A stretch of DNA of 16,581 bases, taken from the NCBI GenBank assembly GCA_023265535.1, contig JAHFTI010000025.1:1-16581 (forward strand), given 5' to 3'. This stretch comes from Opitutaceae bacterium. GTDB taxonomy: Bacteria > Verrucomicrobiota > Verrucomicrobiia > Opitutales > Opitutaceae. Positions 1-8,908 of this stretch are shown piece by piece (the first letter of the stretch is position 1; each line of letters opens with the position of its first letter). The translations under genes were made by a program, and so were the position numbers. The notes under the pieces were generated by a model that saw only the letters and a list, made by a program, of their open reading frames with translations, made no database searches and had not been told where the DNA came from.

Positions 1-749
1 TGCTCGTCGGCGGGAAAGGCGTTGATGATGCGGTCGATCGTCTTGGGCGCGTTGTTGGTGTGAAGCGTGCCGAAGACCAGCATGCCCATCGAGGCGCAGC
101 CGAGGGCGAGCTTGATGGTCTCGAGCTCGCGCATCTCACCCAGGAGAATGATGTCCGGATCGTGGCGCATCGCCCCCTTGAGCGCCGCGGCGAAACTCTC
201 GGTGTGCTCACCCACCTCGCGGTGCACGATGATGGATTTGTTGTTGCGGTGGACGAACTCGATGGGGTCCTCGATGGTGATGATCTTCCTGCACTGGGTT
301 CGGTTGATCTCGTCGAGCATCGCCGCCATTGTAGTGGATTTTCCACTACCCGTCGGCCCCGTGACCACGACCAGGCCCTGGTCGAGCGTGCAGAACTTCT
401 TCAGCTGCTCGGGAAGCCTGAGGTCGGCGAAGGGGATGATCTTGGCGGGAATCTGGCGGAGCACCGCGGCCATGCCCCAGTGGTTGTAGAGGAAGTTGGC
501 GCGGAAACGCGCGAAGCCCGGGATCTCGTGGGCCAGGTCGAGGTCGTGCCGCTCAAGGAAATCGGCCCAGCGGCGCTCGGGGCAGATCTCGCGCAGCAGG
601 TTCTCCATCTCGGAGGCGTCGAGGGGCTTCACGCCGATCGGCACGATGGCGCCGGAGATGCGGGCCTTGGGGGGCAGGCCGACCGTGAGGTGCAGGTCGG
701 AGCCGCCTTTCTCGAGCATGATGCGCAGGAGTGAGTCGATGGCAGCCAT
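1..749 (-). CDS. pilT: Type IV pilus retraction ATPase PilT, partial (3' end outside window)
   Basis: Hexameric cytoplasmic ATPase of the PilT/GspE family, which powers retraction of type IV pili in twitching motility. The first 249 residues are visible; the frame stays open to the window edge. Seen: N-terminal PAS-like region with GGSDLHL (residues 15-21), Walker A GPTGSGKST (131-139), Asp box ITIEDPIEFVH (157-167), Walker B HDPDIILLGEMRELE (196-210) and the His-box region GMLVFGTLHT (222-231). Oddity: the first of the two His-box histidines (usual TGHLVFGTLHT) is methionine here, giving MGM. The Walker B tail reads GEMREL instead of the common GEMRDL. The ATG start at 749 lies 3 bases after the stop of the upstream paralogue, so the two are almost certainly co-transcribed. 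Family assignment is secure; whether it is the main retraction motor or a PilU-like accessory cannot be told. Confidence 0.93.
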   Translation of the reverse strand, partial: MAAIDSLLRIMLEKGGSDLHLTVGLPPKARISGAIVPIGVKPLDASEMENLLREICPERRWADFLERHDLDLAHEIPGFARFRANFLYNHWGMAAVLRQIPAKIIPFADLRLPEQLKKFCTLDQGLVVVTGPTGSGKSTTMAAMLDEINRTQCRKIITIEDPIEFVHRNNKSIIVHREVGEHTESFAAALKGAMRHDPDIILLGEMRELETIKLALGCASMGMLVFGTLHTNNAPKTIDRIINAFPADE

Positions 750-752
750 GGG

Positions 753-2138
753 TCAGGGAAGCTTGGCGCGCACGACGCGGCTCTGGATGTTGGTGTGGGC
801 CGTCGCCCGGCTGATGAGGCCCTTCTCGCGGAGTGCGAAGACGGCGTTGTCCATGATGCACATGCCGTCGCGCAGGCCGGTTTCCATGGTGTTGCGCAGG
901 CCTGTGGGCTTGTTCTCGCGGATGAGGTTCGCGATGGCCGTGTTGTTCACGAGGATCTCGCAGGCGAGCACGAGGCCGCCTCCCTCGGCGGGAAGGAGGC
1001 GTTGGCACAGGATGCCGCGCAGCGATTCCGCCACGCTGGCGCGGATCTGGGTCTGCTGCGAAGGGGGGAACACATCCAGGAGGCGGTTGAGCGTGGTGGC
1101 GGCGTCGCTGGTGTGCATGGTGCCGATCACGAGGTGGCCCGTCTCGCTGGCCGTGATGGCCATCTCGATGGTCTCGAGGTCGCGCAGCTCGCCGATCACG
1201 ATCACGTCCGGGTCCTCGCGCAGGGCGCCCTTGAGGGCGGAGAAGAAGGTCTGGGTGTGCACGCCCACCTCGCGTTGCGTCACATTGCACCCCTTGGCTG
1301 CCTGCACGATCTCGATGGGGTCCTCGACCGTGATGATGTGGTCCTGGCGGGCCGCGTTGAGGCGGCTCACCATGGAGGCGAGGGTGGTGGTCTTGCCCGC
1401 GCCCACGGGACCTGTTACCAGGATGAGCCCGTTGTGGTAGGAGAGCAGCTTGTCGAGCGTGGCGATGTGATCCGCATAACCCAGCTGCTCGAGGGTGGGT
1501 ATGGTGGCGGGCACCATGCGGTAGGCGCCGGCGGCGCCCTCCTTGTGGACCATGAGGTTGACGCGGTAGCGGTTGCCCAGGTCGAGCGCCAGCGCGTAAT
1601 CGAAGTCCTGCTTTTCCCTGAAAATGCGCTGCTGTGCGGGGCTGAGCAGGAGCGTGTTGAGGCGCATGGATTCCTCCGCAGTGAGGAGGTGTGTGCTGAT
1701 ATGCTGGATGCTCCTGTGCTTGCGTATGAAGGGACTTGCGCCGGCGCTGAGGTGCAGGTCGCTGGCCCCATCCCTGGCCACGGCGCGAAGCAGGTGGCGG
1801 AAGCCCTGGGCAAGTTCCTCGTTGCCGAGGGAAGCCATGGACTCGAAGTGGAAATCGGAGATGCCCGGTGCCTCCCTGATCTCCTCATGGCTGGCGCGCA
1901 CCTTCTGCGCAAAGGGATCTTCGGGCGGCGGCCCTTCTTGGGCCTGGGCCATGGCCTCCTCGGCGAGTTTCTCGAGTCGCTCCACATCCTCGACGATCCC
2001 GTCATCGATCAGGCGCTGAGCGTAGTCGATGAGCTCCGCTCCCGCAGGCAGGGAGGCGCGCAACTTCTCAAAGTGCGCAGCACTGGCAACGCCCTTGCCG
2101 ATGCAGAGGTGTGCAAGCCACAGGATCTCGTTCGTCAT
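753..2138 (-). CDS. PilT-family twitching motility ATPase with extended N-terminus
   Basis: A 461-residue PilT-type ATPase, longer than the usual 340-380 residues because about 110 residues precede the standard SDLHL region. That extension is helical and acidic, followed by a proline-rich stretch near residue 70, and resembles no domain I recognise. Seen, counted from ATG 2138: ASDLHLSAG (125-133), Walker A GPVGAGKTT (243-251), Asp box ITVEDPIEIV (269-278), Walker B DPDVIVIGELRDLE (309-322), an intact His box GHLVIGTMHT (334-343) and AIANLIREN (401-409), matching the AIRNLIRE motif needed for PilT retraction. A GTG at 2168 would add ten residues, but that segment overlaps a perfect hairpin sequence and looks non-coding, so ATG is preferred. 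First gene of a two-gene run with the partial pilT. It could be a PilU-like partner or regulator of the second ATPase. Confidence 0.9.
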   Translation of the reverse strand: MTNEILWLAHLCIGKGVASAAHFEKLRASLPAGAELIDYAQRLIDDGIVEDVERLEKLAEEAMAQAQEGPPPEDPFAQKVRASHEEIREAPGISDFHFESMASLGNEELAQGFRHLLRAVARDGASDLHLSAGASPFIRKHRSIQHISTHLLTAEESMRLNTLLLSPAQQRIFREKQDFDYALALDLGNRYRVNLMVHKEGAAGAYRMVPATIPTLEQLGYADHIATLDKLLSYHNGLILVTGPVGAGKTTTLASMVSRLNAARQDHIITVEDPIEIVQAAKGCNVTQREVGVHTQTFFSALKGALREDPDVIVIGELRDLETIEMAITASETGHLVIGTMHTSDAATTLNRLLDVFPPSQQTQIRASVAESLRGILCQRLLPAEGGGLVLACEILVNNTAIANLIRENKPTGLRNTMETGLRDGMCIMDNAVFALREKGLISRATAHTNIQSRVVRAKLP

Positions 2139-2318
2139 GGTGATGTACCGCCGCGGTTTGCACCCCACCGGGGGTGCGCCGCGTGAACACTGTGTATCGG
2201 TGACTTGTCCCGATTCTTGATAGAGGCTTTTGCGTGCGTTTCATGAAATAAAAATTGTGTCATGATGTTTCATCGCAGGTCTTGAAATGGTCGGTGGAGT
2301 ACCCATTCTGTGGGGACC
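2139..2318. promoter_or_regulatory. Divergent intergenic region between the pil genes and the Gfo/Idh gene
   Basis: This 180-base gap must hold promoters for both directions, because the flanking genes diverge. The AT-rich part at about 2239-2275 contains the palindrome TTTCATGAAA (2239-2248), and its core TCATGA recurs at 2260-2265, 19 bases further on, about two helical turns. That spacing suits a dimeric repressor or activator, but I recognise no known regulator site. I could not assign convincing -35/-10 pairs by eye. Confidence 0.35.
2160..2177. repeat. Perfect inverted repeat in the leader of the pilT-like gene
   Basis: GCACCCC, a 4-base ACCG spacer, then GGGGTGC: a 7-base-pair perfect inverted repeat, starting 22 bases upstream of the ATG at 2138 on the minus strand. 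It could fold as a hairpin in the 5' leader or serve as an operator. It is not followed by a T-run on either strand, so it is not a typical terminator. The role is unknown. Confidence 0.45.
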
Positions 2319-3401
2319 ATGAAAAAGCTCGGTCTAGGAGTCCTTGGCCTCGGCGAGGGGCGCAGCATCATTTCGGCAGGTGTGCACAGTCCCCTCTGGG
2401 AAGTGGTTTCCCTGTGCGACCTCAGCGAGGAGCTCAGGAAGGCGCGCTGCATCGAGTTCGGGCTGAACTGCCAGAGCACAGACTCCTATGACGCCCTGCT
2501 GGCGAATCCCGCGGTGGATGTCGTCGGCATCTACACCCCGGACCAGCTGCATGCGGAACATGTCATCCGGGCGTTGCGTGCGGGCAAGCACGTCATCTGC
2601 ACGAAGCCGTTCCTGGACCAGCTGGCTCCCGCCGCGGAGCTCCTGAAGCTCCAGCAGCAGAGCGGGCGTCAGGTCATGGTGGGGCAGAGCAGCCGCTTCT
2701 TTGCGCCGCTCGCCCGACAGCGCGAGCACTTCCTCTCGGGCGCCCTGGGCAAGCTCAGCACGGTGGAGGCCTATTACCACGCGGATCACCGCTGGTTCAT
2801 GAAGAAGGGCTGGGCCAAGCTCGGCTCCTTCAAGTGGCTGTATGGCTGCATCAGCCATCCGGGTGACCTTGTCCGCTGGTACATGCCCGACGTGGAGGAG
2901 GTTTTCGGGTATGCCTCGCTCAGTGAGAACGGGGCGGGCCTGGGCCTGGCGCACCCCGACACCTTCCACTTCGTCCTCAAGTCCTCGCGTGGCATGACGG
3001 CGCGCGTGAGCGGTTCCTATTCGACCCCCGTCGTCCCCATCCAGCGCGACAGCAACATGAGCTGCATCCTGCGCTGCACGGAGGGCGCAAGCCAGGCCGA
3101 CTACTATGACCTGCGCTATGCCTGGAAGGCCGGTGGCAAGTCGTGCGTCGAGACCTTCGAGGACCAGGATGAGCATTACTTCAGGTTCGGCGGGCACTCC
3201 CACCATGCCGGTGAGTACCAGAACTACATCGAGCACTTTGCCCGTTGTATCCAGAAAGGTGAGACACCGCTTCCGGACGCGGCGGAGGGCGTGGTGACCG
3301 TGGCCATGATGCAGGCCATGGAGGAGTCCTGCCAGAGCGGCCTGCCGGTCAGGCCGCGGACCCTGCTGGAACGCCACGGCCTGGGACACCTGCTGGTCTG
3401 A
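2319..3401 (+). CDS. Gfo/Idh/MocA-family NAD(P)-dependent oxidoreductase
   Basis: A 360-residue protein with the two-domain layout of glucose-fructose oxidoreductase/inositol dehydrogenase enzymes, which oxidise or reduce sugars, sugar acids or inositols. Seen: N-terminal beta strand and glycine-rich nucleotide loop GVLGLGEGRS (7-16), an acidic residue closing the second strand (SLCDLS, 31-36), and CTKPF (94-98), the counterpart of the family EKP motif with Lys96 as the likely catalytic/cofactor lysine. GCISHPGDLVRW (176-187) matches the catalytic motif of the C-terminal domain, with Asp183 and nearby His180. A GTG at 2310 would add three residues; ATG at 2319 is preferred because MKKLGLGVLG is a typical family start and GGGG lies just upstream. 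It is alone on its strand, divergent from the pil genes and convergent with oppF, so context does not reveal the substrate. Confidence 0.9.
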   Translation: MKKLGLGVLGLGEGRSIISAGVHSPLWEVVSLCDLSEELRKARCIEFGLNCQSTDSYDALLANPAVDVVGIYTPDQLHAEHVIRALRAGKHVICTKPFLDQLAPAAELLKLQQQSGRQVMVGQSSRFFAPLARQREHFLSGALGKLSTVEAYYHADHRWFMKKGWAKLGSFKWLYGCISHPGDLVRWYMPDVEEVFGYASLSENGAGLGLAHPDTFHFVLKSSRGMTARVSGSYSTPVVPIQRDSNMSCILRCTEGASQADYYDLRYAWKAGGKSCVETFEDQDEHYFRFGGHSHHAGEYQNYIEHFARCIQKGETPLPDAAEGVVTVAMMQAMEESCQSGLPVRPRTLLERHGLGHLLV

Positions 3402-3420
3402 GTGCGGTGGCGGACTGCGC

Positions 3421-3454
3421 AGGGTGCAAGAGCGGCGCGGTCGGCGAGCACCCT
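3421..3454. terminator. Possible weak terminator hairpin between convergent genes
   Basis: AGGGTGC (3421-3427) and GCACCCT (3448-3454) are a perfect 7-base-pair inverted repeat around a 20-base GC-rich loop. The second arm is followed by TT on the plus strand. It sits in the 97-base gap where the Gfo/Idh gene (stop 3401) and oppF (stop 3499) converge, which is where a terminator is expected. The long loop and lack of a real U-tract make it a poor intrinsic terminator; Rho-dependent termination is equally possible. Confidence 0.3.
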
Positions 3455-3498
3455 TTGAGGGCGGCCGCAGGAGGGGGCGCGGACCGGCCCGGCATCCC

Positions 3499-4438
<940 letters not shown>

Positions 4439-4446
<8 letters not shown>

Positions 4447-5434
4447 TGCGGGAGAGTTGGTCATCGGTGAGGTCGTCGCGCAGGCAGGCGTGGCTGTGGT
4501 TCTCGGCATGCGGGCGCAGGAGCGGCGAGGGGCCCTGCAGGCACCCGGCCACCGCGTGTCTGCATCGGGGGGCGAAGGCGCAGCCGGGGGCGGCCGTGCG
4601 CAGGTCGGGCGGCATGCCGGCGATGGTCTGGAGGCGTTCCCCCTTGCGATGCGTCGAGGGGATCGAGCGCAGGAGGGCCCGGGTGTAGGGGTGGCGGGCC
4701 GAGGCGTAGAGGCTCGAGACCGGCGCGCTCTCCACGATGCGTCCGGCGTACATGACCTGGACGCGGTGGCACAGGCCGGCGACGACGCCCAGGTCGTGCG
4801 TGATGTAGAGAACCGCCATCCCGGTCTCGCGCTGCAGGCGGCGCAGAAGCTCGACGATCTGGGCCTGCACGGTGACGTCGAGCGCAGTGGTGGGCTCGTC
4901 GGCGATGAGCAGCTCGGGGCCCGTGATCAGGGCCATGGCGATCATGACCCGCTGGCGCATGCCGCCGGAGAACTCGTGCGGGTAGCGGTTCATGCGTGTA
5001 TCCGCATCCTGGATACCCACTGAGCGCAGCATGGCGGCGGCCTTCTCCAGGGCGCTGCGGCGCGTGAGGGAGGTGTGGATGAGCAGGGGCTCGATGAGCT
5101 GCTCGGAGACCCGCAGGTAGGGGTTCAGCGAGGTCATCGGGTCCTGGAAGATCATCGAGATGCGGCGGCCGCGGATCGAGCGCAGGCCGGCCTGGGGGAG
5201 GGAGAGCAGGTCGGTGCCGTCGAAGAGGGCGGTGCCCGAGTCGATGCGGCCCGGCGGCCTGGGGATGAGGCCGAGCAGGCTGTGGCAGGTGACGGATTTG
5301 CCCGAGCCCGATTCGCCGACCAGCCCCAGGATCTCGCCGCGGTCCAGGTGGAAGCTCACGCCATTGACCGCCCTGTGCACACCGTTGCGGGTGTGGAAGG
5401 AGCAGCTCAGGTCCTTTACCTCAAGGAGTGGCAC
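4439..5434 (-). CDS. oppD: Peptide/nickel-type ABC transporter ATPase (OppD/DppD-like)
   Basis: Cytoplasmic ATPase that pairs with the OppF-like subunit to energise peptide import; 331 residues, normal for OppD/DppD. Seen: Walker A VGESGSGKSV (39-48), Q-loop SMIFQDPMTSLNP (93-105), signature FSGGMRQR (155-162), Walker B LLIADEPTTALD (175-186), switch His213 in ITHDLG, HPYTRALL (248-255), and a C-terminal cysteine set C285, C291, C298, C317. The SGGMRQR signature, against SGGQRQR in the partner, is the usual OppD/OppF distinction. It begins 62 bases after the stop of the upstream GT9 gene, close enough for read-through from the LPS operon, although an internal promoter cannot be excluded. No permease genes adjoin it. 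Confidence 0.9.
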
Positions 5435-5496
5435 GGTGTGTGGAAGTGGGGGCTCGGGAGGGCCTCTGTGCGGGTGGGAGCAGGGCGGCGGGCGGC

Positions 5497-6504
5497 TCAG
5501 CGGGCCTGTGCCGACAGCAGGTCGTCGACGGCGGCGATGAACTGGGCCGGCTGGATGGCGAGCAACGGCCTTTCGCCGCTGCAGTCGGCGGGGCGCAGGA
5601 TTCGGTGCTGCACCCCCCAGGGATGCCAGCGTGCGGGATCGGGGTTGCCGAAGAGGGCCACCACGGGCACCCCGAAGGAGGCCGCGATGTGCATCAGTCC
5701 CGTGTCGACCCCCAAGGCCAGGGAGCAGCTACGGATCAGCGCACCCGATTCCACGAGGGAGAGACGGGTGCTCCAGTCCTGGAAGAAGGGCTGGCAGTCC
5801 GCGGGAAGGCTGGCGGCGATGCCGGCATAGTAGGGGGCGTTTGAGGGGGCGTCGCAGGCGTGGATCTCCAGGCCGTGGTTGCGGATCAGGTGCGTGCAGA
5901 CCTCGGCGAAGTTCCCGGCGCTCCAGTCCTTCCAGTCCACCGTGGACTTGGCGAAGAGGTAGGCGCGGCGGCGCCCGGTCGGGGGGAGCAGCGAGGCGAC
6001 GAGCTCCTCCTCGCGCGGCGTGGTCCAGTTCTCGTTACGCGTATCCGAAATCTGGATATCGTCGGCCCGGATCACATCCATGAAACACTCCGCCTCGTGG
6101 TGCTTGTGAAAGGGGGTGCTGCGCGAGTGCAGCAGCCAGGCCCCGCCGAAGGAGAAGCCGACCCGGTGGGGAATGCCCGCCAGCCAGGGGAGGAGCGCGG
6201 CGGAGAAGGCCCGGCGCAGCACGTAGGCCCTGTCGTAGCGGCGTGCACGCAGCATGCGCGAGATCTGCCAGAGACCCACGGGCACGGCCGGGTTGGGTTT
6301 CTTCGGCTTGTGCATCCGCGCGAAGATCAGCTCGTCGATGTACGGGCAGTTGCGCAGCACCTCGCCTGAGATCGGCTCCACCAGGACCTCTATGCGTGCA
6401 TGTGGGAAGGCATGCCGGAGGTTGCGCAGGGCGGGGATGGCAAGGACGGTGTCGCCGAGGTAGCGGTGTCGGACGACCAGGATTTTTTCGCGCTTCGGGA
6501 CCAT
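5497..6504 (-). CDS. Glycosyltransferase family 9 (heptosyltransferase-like)
   Basis: A 335-residue GT-B enzyme of the WaaC/WaaF/WaaQ family, which transfers heptose (or a related sugar) from a nucleotide donor to the LPS inner core at the cytoplasmic face of the inner membrane. Seen: VRHRYLGDTVLAIPAL (11-26), with Asp18 aligning with the catalytic Asp of WaaC; VDWKDWSAGNF (189-199), with the phosphate-binding Lys192; and the donor-site motif GVDTGLMHIAASFG (265-278), followed by a VVALFG strand. The ATG is 2 bases after the stop of the acyltransferase gene, so the two are co-transcribed. The final acceptor cannot be predicted. It diverges strongly from the two plus-strand GT9 genes, so it is not a recent duplicate. 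Confidence 0.88.
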   Translation of the reverse strand: MVPKREKILVVRHRYLGDTVLAIPALRNLRHAFPHARIEVLVEPISGEVLRNCPYIDELIFARMHKPKKPNPAVPVGLWQISRMLRARRYDRAYVLRRAFSAALLPWLAGIPHRVGFSFGGAWLLHSRSTPFHKHHEAECFMDVIRADDIQISDTRNENWTTPREEELVASLLPPTGRRRAYLFAKSTVDWKDWSAGNFAEVCTHLIRNHGLEIHACDAPSNAPYYAGIAASLPADCQPFFQDWSTRLSLVESGALIRSCSLALGVDTGLMHIAASFGVPVVALFGNPDPARWHPWGVQHRILRPADCSGERPLLAIQPAQFIAAVDDLLSAQAR

Positions 6505-6506
6505 GG

Positions 6507-7424
6507 TCAGGGCTTGGCGTAGGCGTCCGGATAGCCGGGGCCGCGTGCCTTGTAGCGTTTGTGCAGCCAGAGGTATTGCTCCGGCGCGTTCATGATGAGG
6601 CCTTCAAGGATGTGGTTGATGCGCACGGCGTCGGCATTGTCGTCCCCCGAGGGGAAGTTCTCCAGCGCGGGAAGGATGACCACATGGTAGCTGCCGTCCG
6701 TCCTGCGGTAGCCCACGAAGGGCACCACGGCGCACTCGCTCATCTTTGCGATGCGGCTGGTGGCGGTGTTGGTGATGGCGGGTTCGCCGAAGAAGGGAAG
6801 GATCTCGGAGAGCTTGGTTTTCTTGCTCTGGTCGGGGGCGTACCACATCGCATTGTTGGCGCGCAGGGCACGCACGAGTCCCCTCAGGTCGTCGAAGGGC
6901 ACCGCGGCTGACAGCTCCCTTTCGCGTCGTTTCCTCATGACCTGGGCAATCACCGGATTGTTGGGATCACGGTAGAATCCCCCGAAGGGGCGGCGGTCGA
7001 CGAGCATGCGGGCGCAAATCTCCAGCGTGGTCATGTGCGCGGTCAGCATGAGTGCACCGCGGCCCCGGCTCAGTGCGGCGTCCAGGTTCTCCATGCCCTC
7101 GATCAGGTGTGGGGGCAGGTCCCTGGGTTTGCACCACCAAGCCCGGCAGGTTTCCATGAGGCCGAGCGCGACGGATTGGTAATGTTTCCTGGCGAGGATC
7201 TTGCGCTCCCCCGGGCTGAGAGTGGGGAAGGCCAGGCGCAGGTTGGCCTCGACGATGCGGCGACGGACCGGGAGCAGGTGGTAGCAGAAGGTTCCGAGTG
7301 CACGGCCCAGAACGCGCAGCACGGGCCAGGGGAGCAACACGAGCAGCCTGAAGAATCCTATTCCCAGCAGGCTGGCGAACTGGAGAGGCTTCCAGGCTTG
7401 GATCGGTGCGTGTTTCTGGTCCAC
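6507..7424 (-). CDS. Lipid A biosynthesis lauroyl/myristoyl-type acyltransferase (LpxL/HtrB family)
   Basis: A 305-residue inner-membrane acyltransferase that adds a secondary acyl chain to a Kdo-lipid A precursor from acyl-ACP. Seen: an N-terminal hydrophobic anchor at about 16-36, the catalytic HX4E motif HMTTLE (130-135), FYRDPNNPVI, the family motif AMWYAPDQ, and a basic C-terminus with LWLHKRYKARG matching the KRFK region of LpxL. The start is GTG at 7424; no in-frame ATG gives a full-length protein. It follows the DUF4254 stop by 6 bases and is followed by the GT9 gene after 2 bases, so all three are one transcription unit. LpxL versus LpxM/LpxP acyl-chain preference cannot be read from sequence. 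Confidence 0.9.
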   Translation of the reverse strand: MDQKHAPIQAWKPLQFASLLGIGFFRLLVLLPWPVLRVLGRALGTFCYHLLPVRRRIVEANLRLAFPTLSPGERKILARKHYQSVALGLMETCRAWWCKPRDLPPHLIEGMENLDAALSRGRGALMLTAHMTTLEICARMLVDRRPFGGFYRDPNNPVIAQVMRKRRERELSAAVPFDDLRGLVRALRANNAMWYAPDQSKKTKLSEILPFFGEPAITNTATSRIAKMSECAVVPFVGYRRTDGSYHVVILPALENFPSGDDNADAVRINHILEGLIMNAPEQYLWLHKRYKARGPGYPDAYAKP

Positions 7425-7430
7425 GAGGTC

Positions 7431-8036
7431 TCAGGCTCCAGCCTTCGCGGCGCGATACAACTCCGGGTTGAGGCTGGGATCGTTGTACATCTTGAACTGG
7501 TAGTAGACCTTGATGCGGCGCCTGCCCGCGCGAAGCTCGGCGATCAGGGTCTCCAAGGCGCGTGCCAGGTCGTTGCGCTGTTCGACGATGATCCTCAGCT
7601 TGGCGGAGCACTTTTCGCGGTGCTCCTCGCTCGCGTCCTCGCGCAGGGTCTCCTCCTGCATGTGGTACTCCTTGAGGGCGAGGATGGAGAGACGGTCCAG
7701 GATCATGCCCGGCGTCTCCGAGTGCTGCGGACTGTCGGGGTTGAAGGGCATCAGCGCGGGAATGAGCAGCTTGTCCATGTCCTCGATGAAATTGTTGCGC
7801 TGCTGGTTGAAGCGGTCGATCGCGCGCTTGGCCTGCTTGATGCGCTCCGCGGGCAGGTCGTCGCGGCGGGCGATGTCCTCCTCATGCCAGAGGCTGAAAT
7901 TGCGCAGGTGGTTCTCCGACAGGAGGCGCAGCAGCCCCTCCCCGGTGGCGACCGGTTCACTTTGATGCCAGACTGCTGTCAGACTGCTTTGGAGATCAAC
8001 AAGCTCGGCAATGCTGGGAAGGGGGGCATTTGACAT
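7431..8036 (-). CDS. DUF4254 protein in LPS locus
   Basis: A 201-residue, charged, mostly helical cytoplasmic protein with no signal peptide or membrane segment. I recognise it as DUF4254, a family of unknown function, from these blocks: NFSLWHEEDIARR (46-58), IDRFNQQRNNFIEDMD (73-88), DRLSILALKEYHM (114-126) and KVYYQFKMYNDPSLNP (176-191). The conserved His, Glu, Asp and Asn residues in these blocks could form a metal or ligand site, but this is inference. ATG at 8036 was chosen; a TTG at 8072 would add 12 residues of unlikely sequence. It lies 48 bases after the GT25 gene and 6 bases before the acyltransferase gene, which ties it to LPS assembly. No reaction can be assigned. Confidence 0.85.
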   Translation of the reverse strand: MSNAPLPSIAELVDLQSSLTAVWHQSEPVATGEGLLRLLSENHLRNFSLWHEEDIARRDDLPAERIKQAKRAIDRFNQQRNNFIEDMDKLLIPALMPFNPDSPQHSETPGMILDRLSILALKEYHMQEETLREDASEEHREKCSAKLRIIVEQRNDLARALETLIAELRAGRRRIKVYYQFKMYNDPSLNPELYRAAKAGA

Positions 8037-8084
8037 GGGAGAGACGCTTTGGTCCGGCAACCAAAGCGGCAAGCCCGTGCTTTG

Positions 8085-8894
8085 TCACGATGGAAGAATG
8101 AGGCCCTTGCGTTGCGGGGGCGGCAGGGCGCGGAAGCGCTGGCGCGCCATTCTCCCCAAGCCCAGGCGCGGCAGTTGCCTCAGGTGGCTGAGCAGGGAGA
8201 ACTGCAGGCAGTAGTGGAGCCTGCGCAGGCGAGTGACCAGCCCTTTGGCCTTGCGTTTGCCGATGGTGGAAAGGCTGGCGCTCGGCTCGTGCACGCGGAC
8301 CAGCTCAGGCAGCACATAGGAGATCTGCAGGTCGCCTTCCCACCAATGCTTGAACTGCACGTCAACAGGGCGGCGGATGGGATGGGCCACCTGTAGGAAT
8401 TTGCGAGCCCCCCGGCGCGTCCAAAGGATGGCAAGCGCGCGTGTGAGAGGGTGCTGGTAACGCACCAGGCAGTCGCCGTTGGGCAGCTTCCTCTCAAGTA
8501 GGTAGTGCCCGAATTCGCCTTCGAGGCGTACCTGGTCGTGGTTCTCCCCGAGGGCTGCCACCACATGGCCGAGGCGCTCTGCGAAATTCGGCCCCAGCTC
8601 GAAGTCGTCCTCCATGATGAGGGCGTGGTCGAGGTCGAGCTCGATCATGCGCTGGAGCGCACGCACATGGCTCAGGTAGCAGCCGATCTCCGTGGACTTC
8701 AGCGGCATGAAATAGCCGGGGGTGCCGGTGGGGTGGACTTCCTCAAGGTCCTCCTGATGCAGCTTGCGGCCATCCACCGCCTCGATCCGTTCGAAGGACA
8801 GGCCGCAACGCGTGAGTTGCTCAGCGCAGCGTTGCAAGCGGCCGCGCGAGCTCGCCAGGTTGATCAGGAGAATGGGGCAATGAGAGGTGCTCAT
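8085..8894 (-). CDS. Glycosyltransferase family 25 (LPS glycosyltransferase)
   Basis: A 269-residue GT-A enzyme of family 25, the group containing LgtB/LgtE/LpsA galactosyltransferases that extend the LPS core. Seen: CPILLINLASSRGRL (6-20), the typical N-terminal INL..S..R strand; EIGCYLSHVRALQ (69-81), matching the conserved GC.LSH motif; and MEDDFEL (94-100), the acidic metal- and nucleotide-sugar-binding triplet. PVDVQFKHWW is the conserved D-containing loop near the acceptor site. The last 60 residues are strongly basic and may hold the enzyme at the membrane. ATG at 8894 was chosen because it lies 14 bases after the upstream stop; the longer frame to 8960 would overlap the GT10 gene by 52 bases. 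Donor sugar unknown; galactose is a guess from characterised relatives. Confidence 0.87.
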   Translation of the reverse strand: MSTSHCPILLINLASSRGRLQRCAEQLTRCGLSFERIEAVDGRKLHQEDLEEVHPTGTPGYFMPLKSTEIGCYLSHVRALQRMIELDLDHALIMEDDFELGPNFAERLGHVVAALGENHDQVRLEGEFGHYLLERKLPNGDCLVRYQHPLTRALAILWTRRGARKFLQVAHPIRRPVDVQFKHWWEGDLQISYVLPELVRVHEPSASLSTIGKRKAKGLVTRLRRLHYCLQFSLLSHLRQLPRLGLGRMARQRFRALPPPQRKGLILPS

Positions 8895-8908
8895 GTGCGG
8901 AAGGGAAT

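Noticed and set aside
795..2186. 463-codon plus-strand open frame opposite the pilT-like gene
   Set aside because: It is antisense to a gene with complete ATPase motifs; composition is typical of a high-GC mirror frame (rich in Gly, Ala, Val, His, Glu) and no domain is recognisable.
2334..3389. 351-codon minus-strand frame across the Gfo/Idh gene
   Set aside because: Mirror frame of a well-supported oxidoreductase gene; no recognisable motif.
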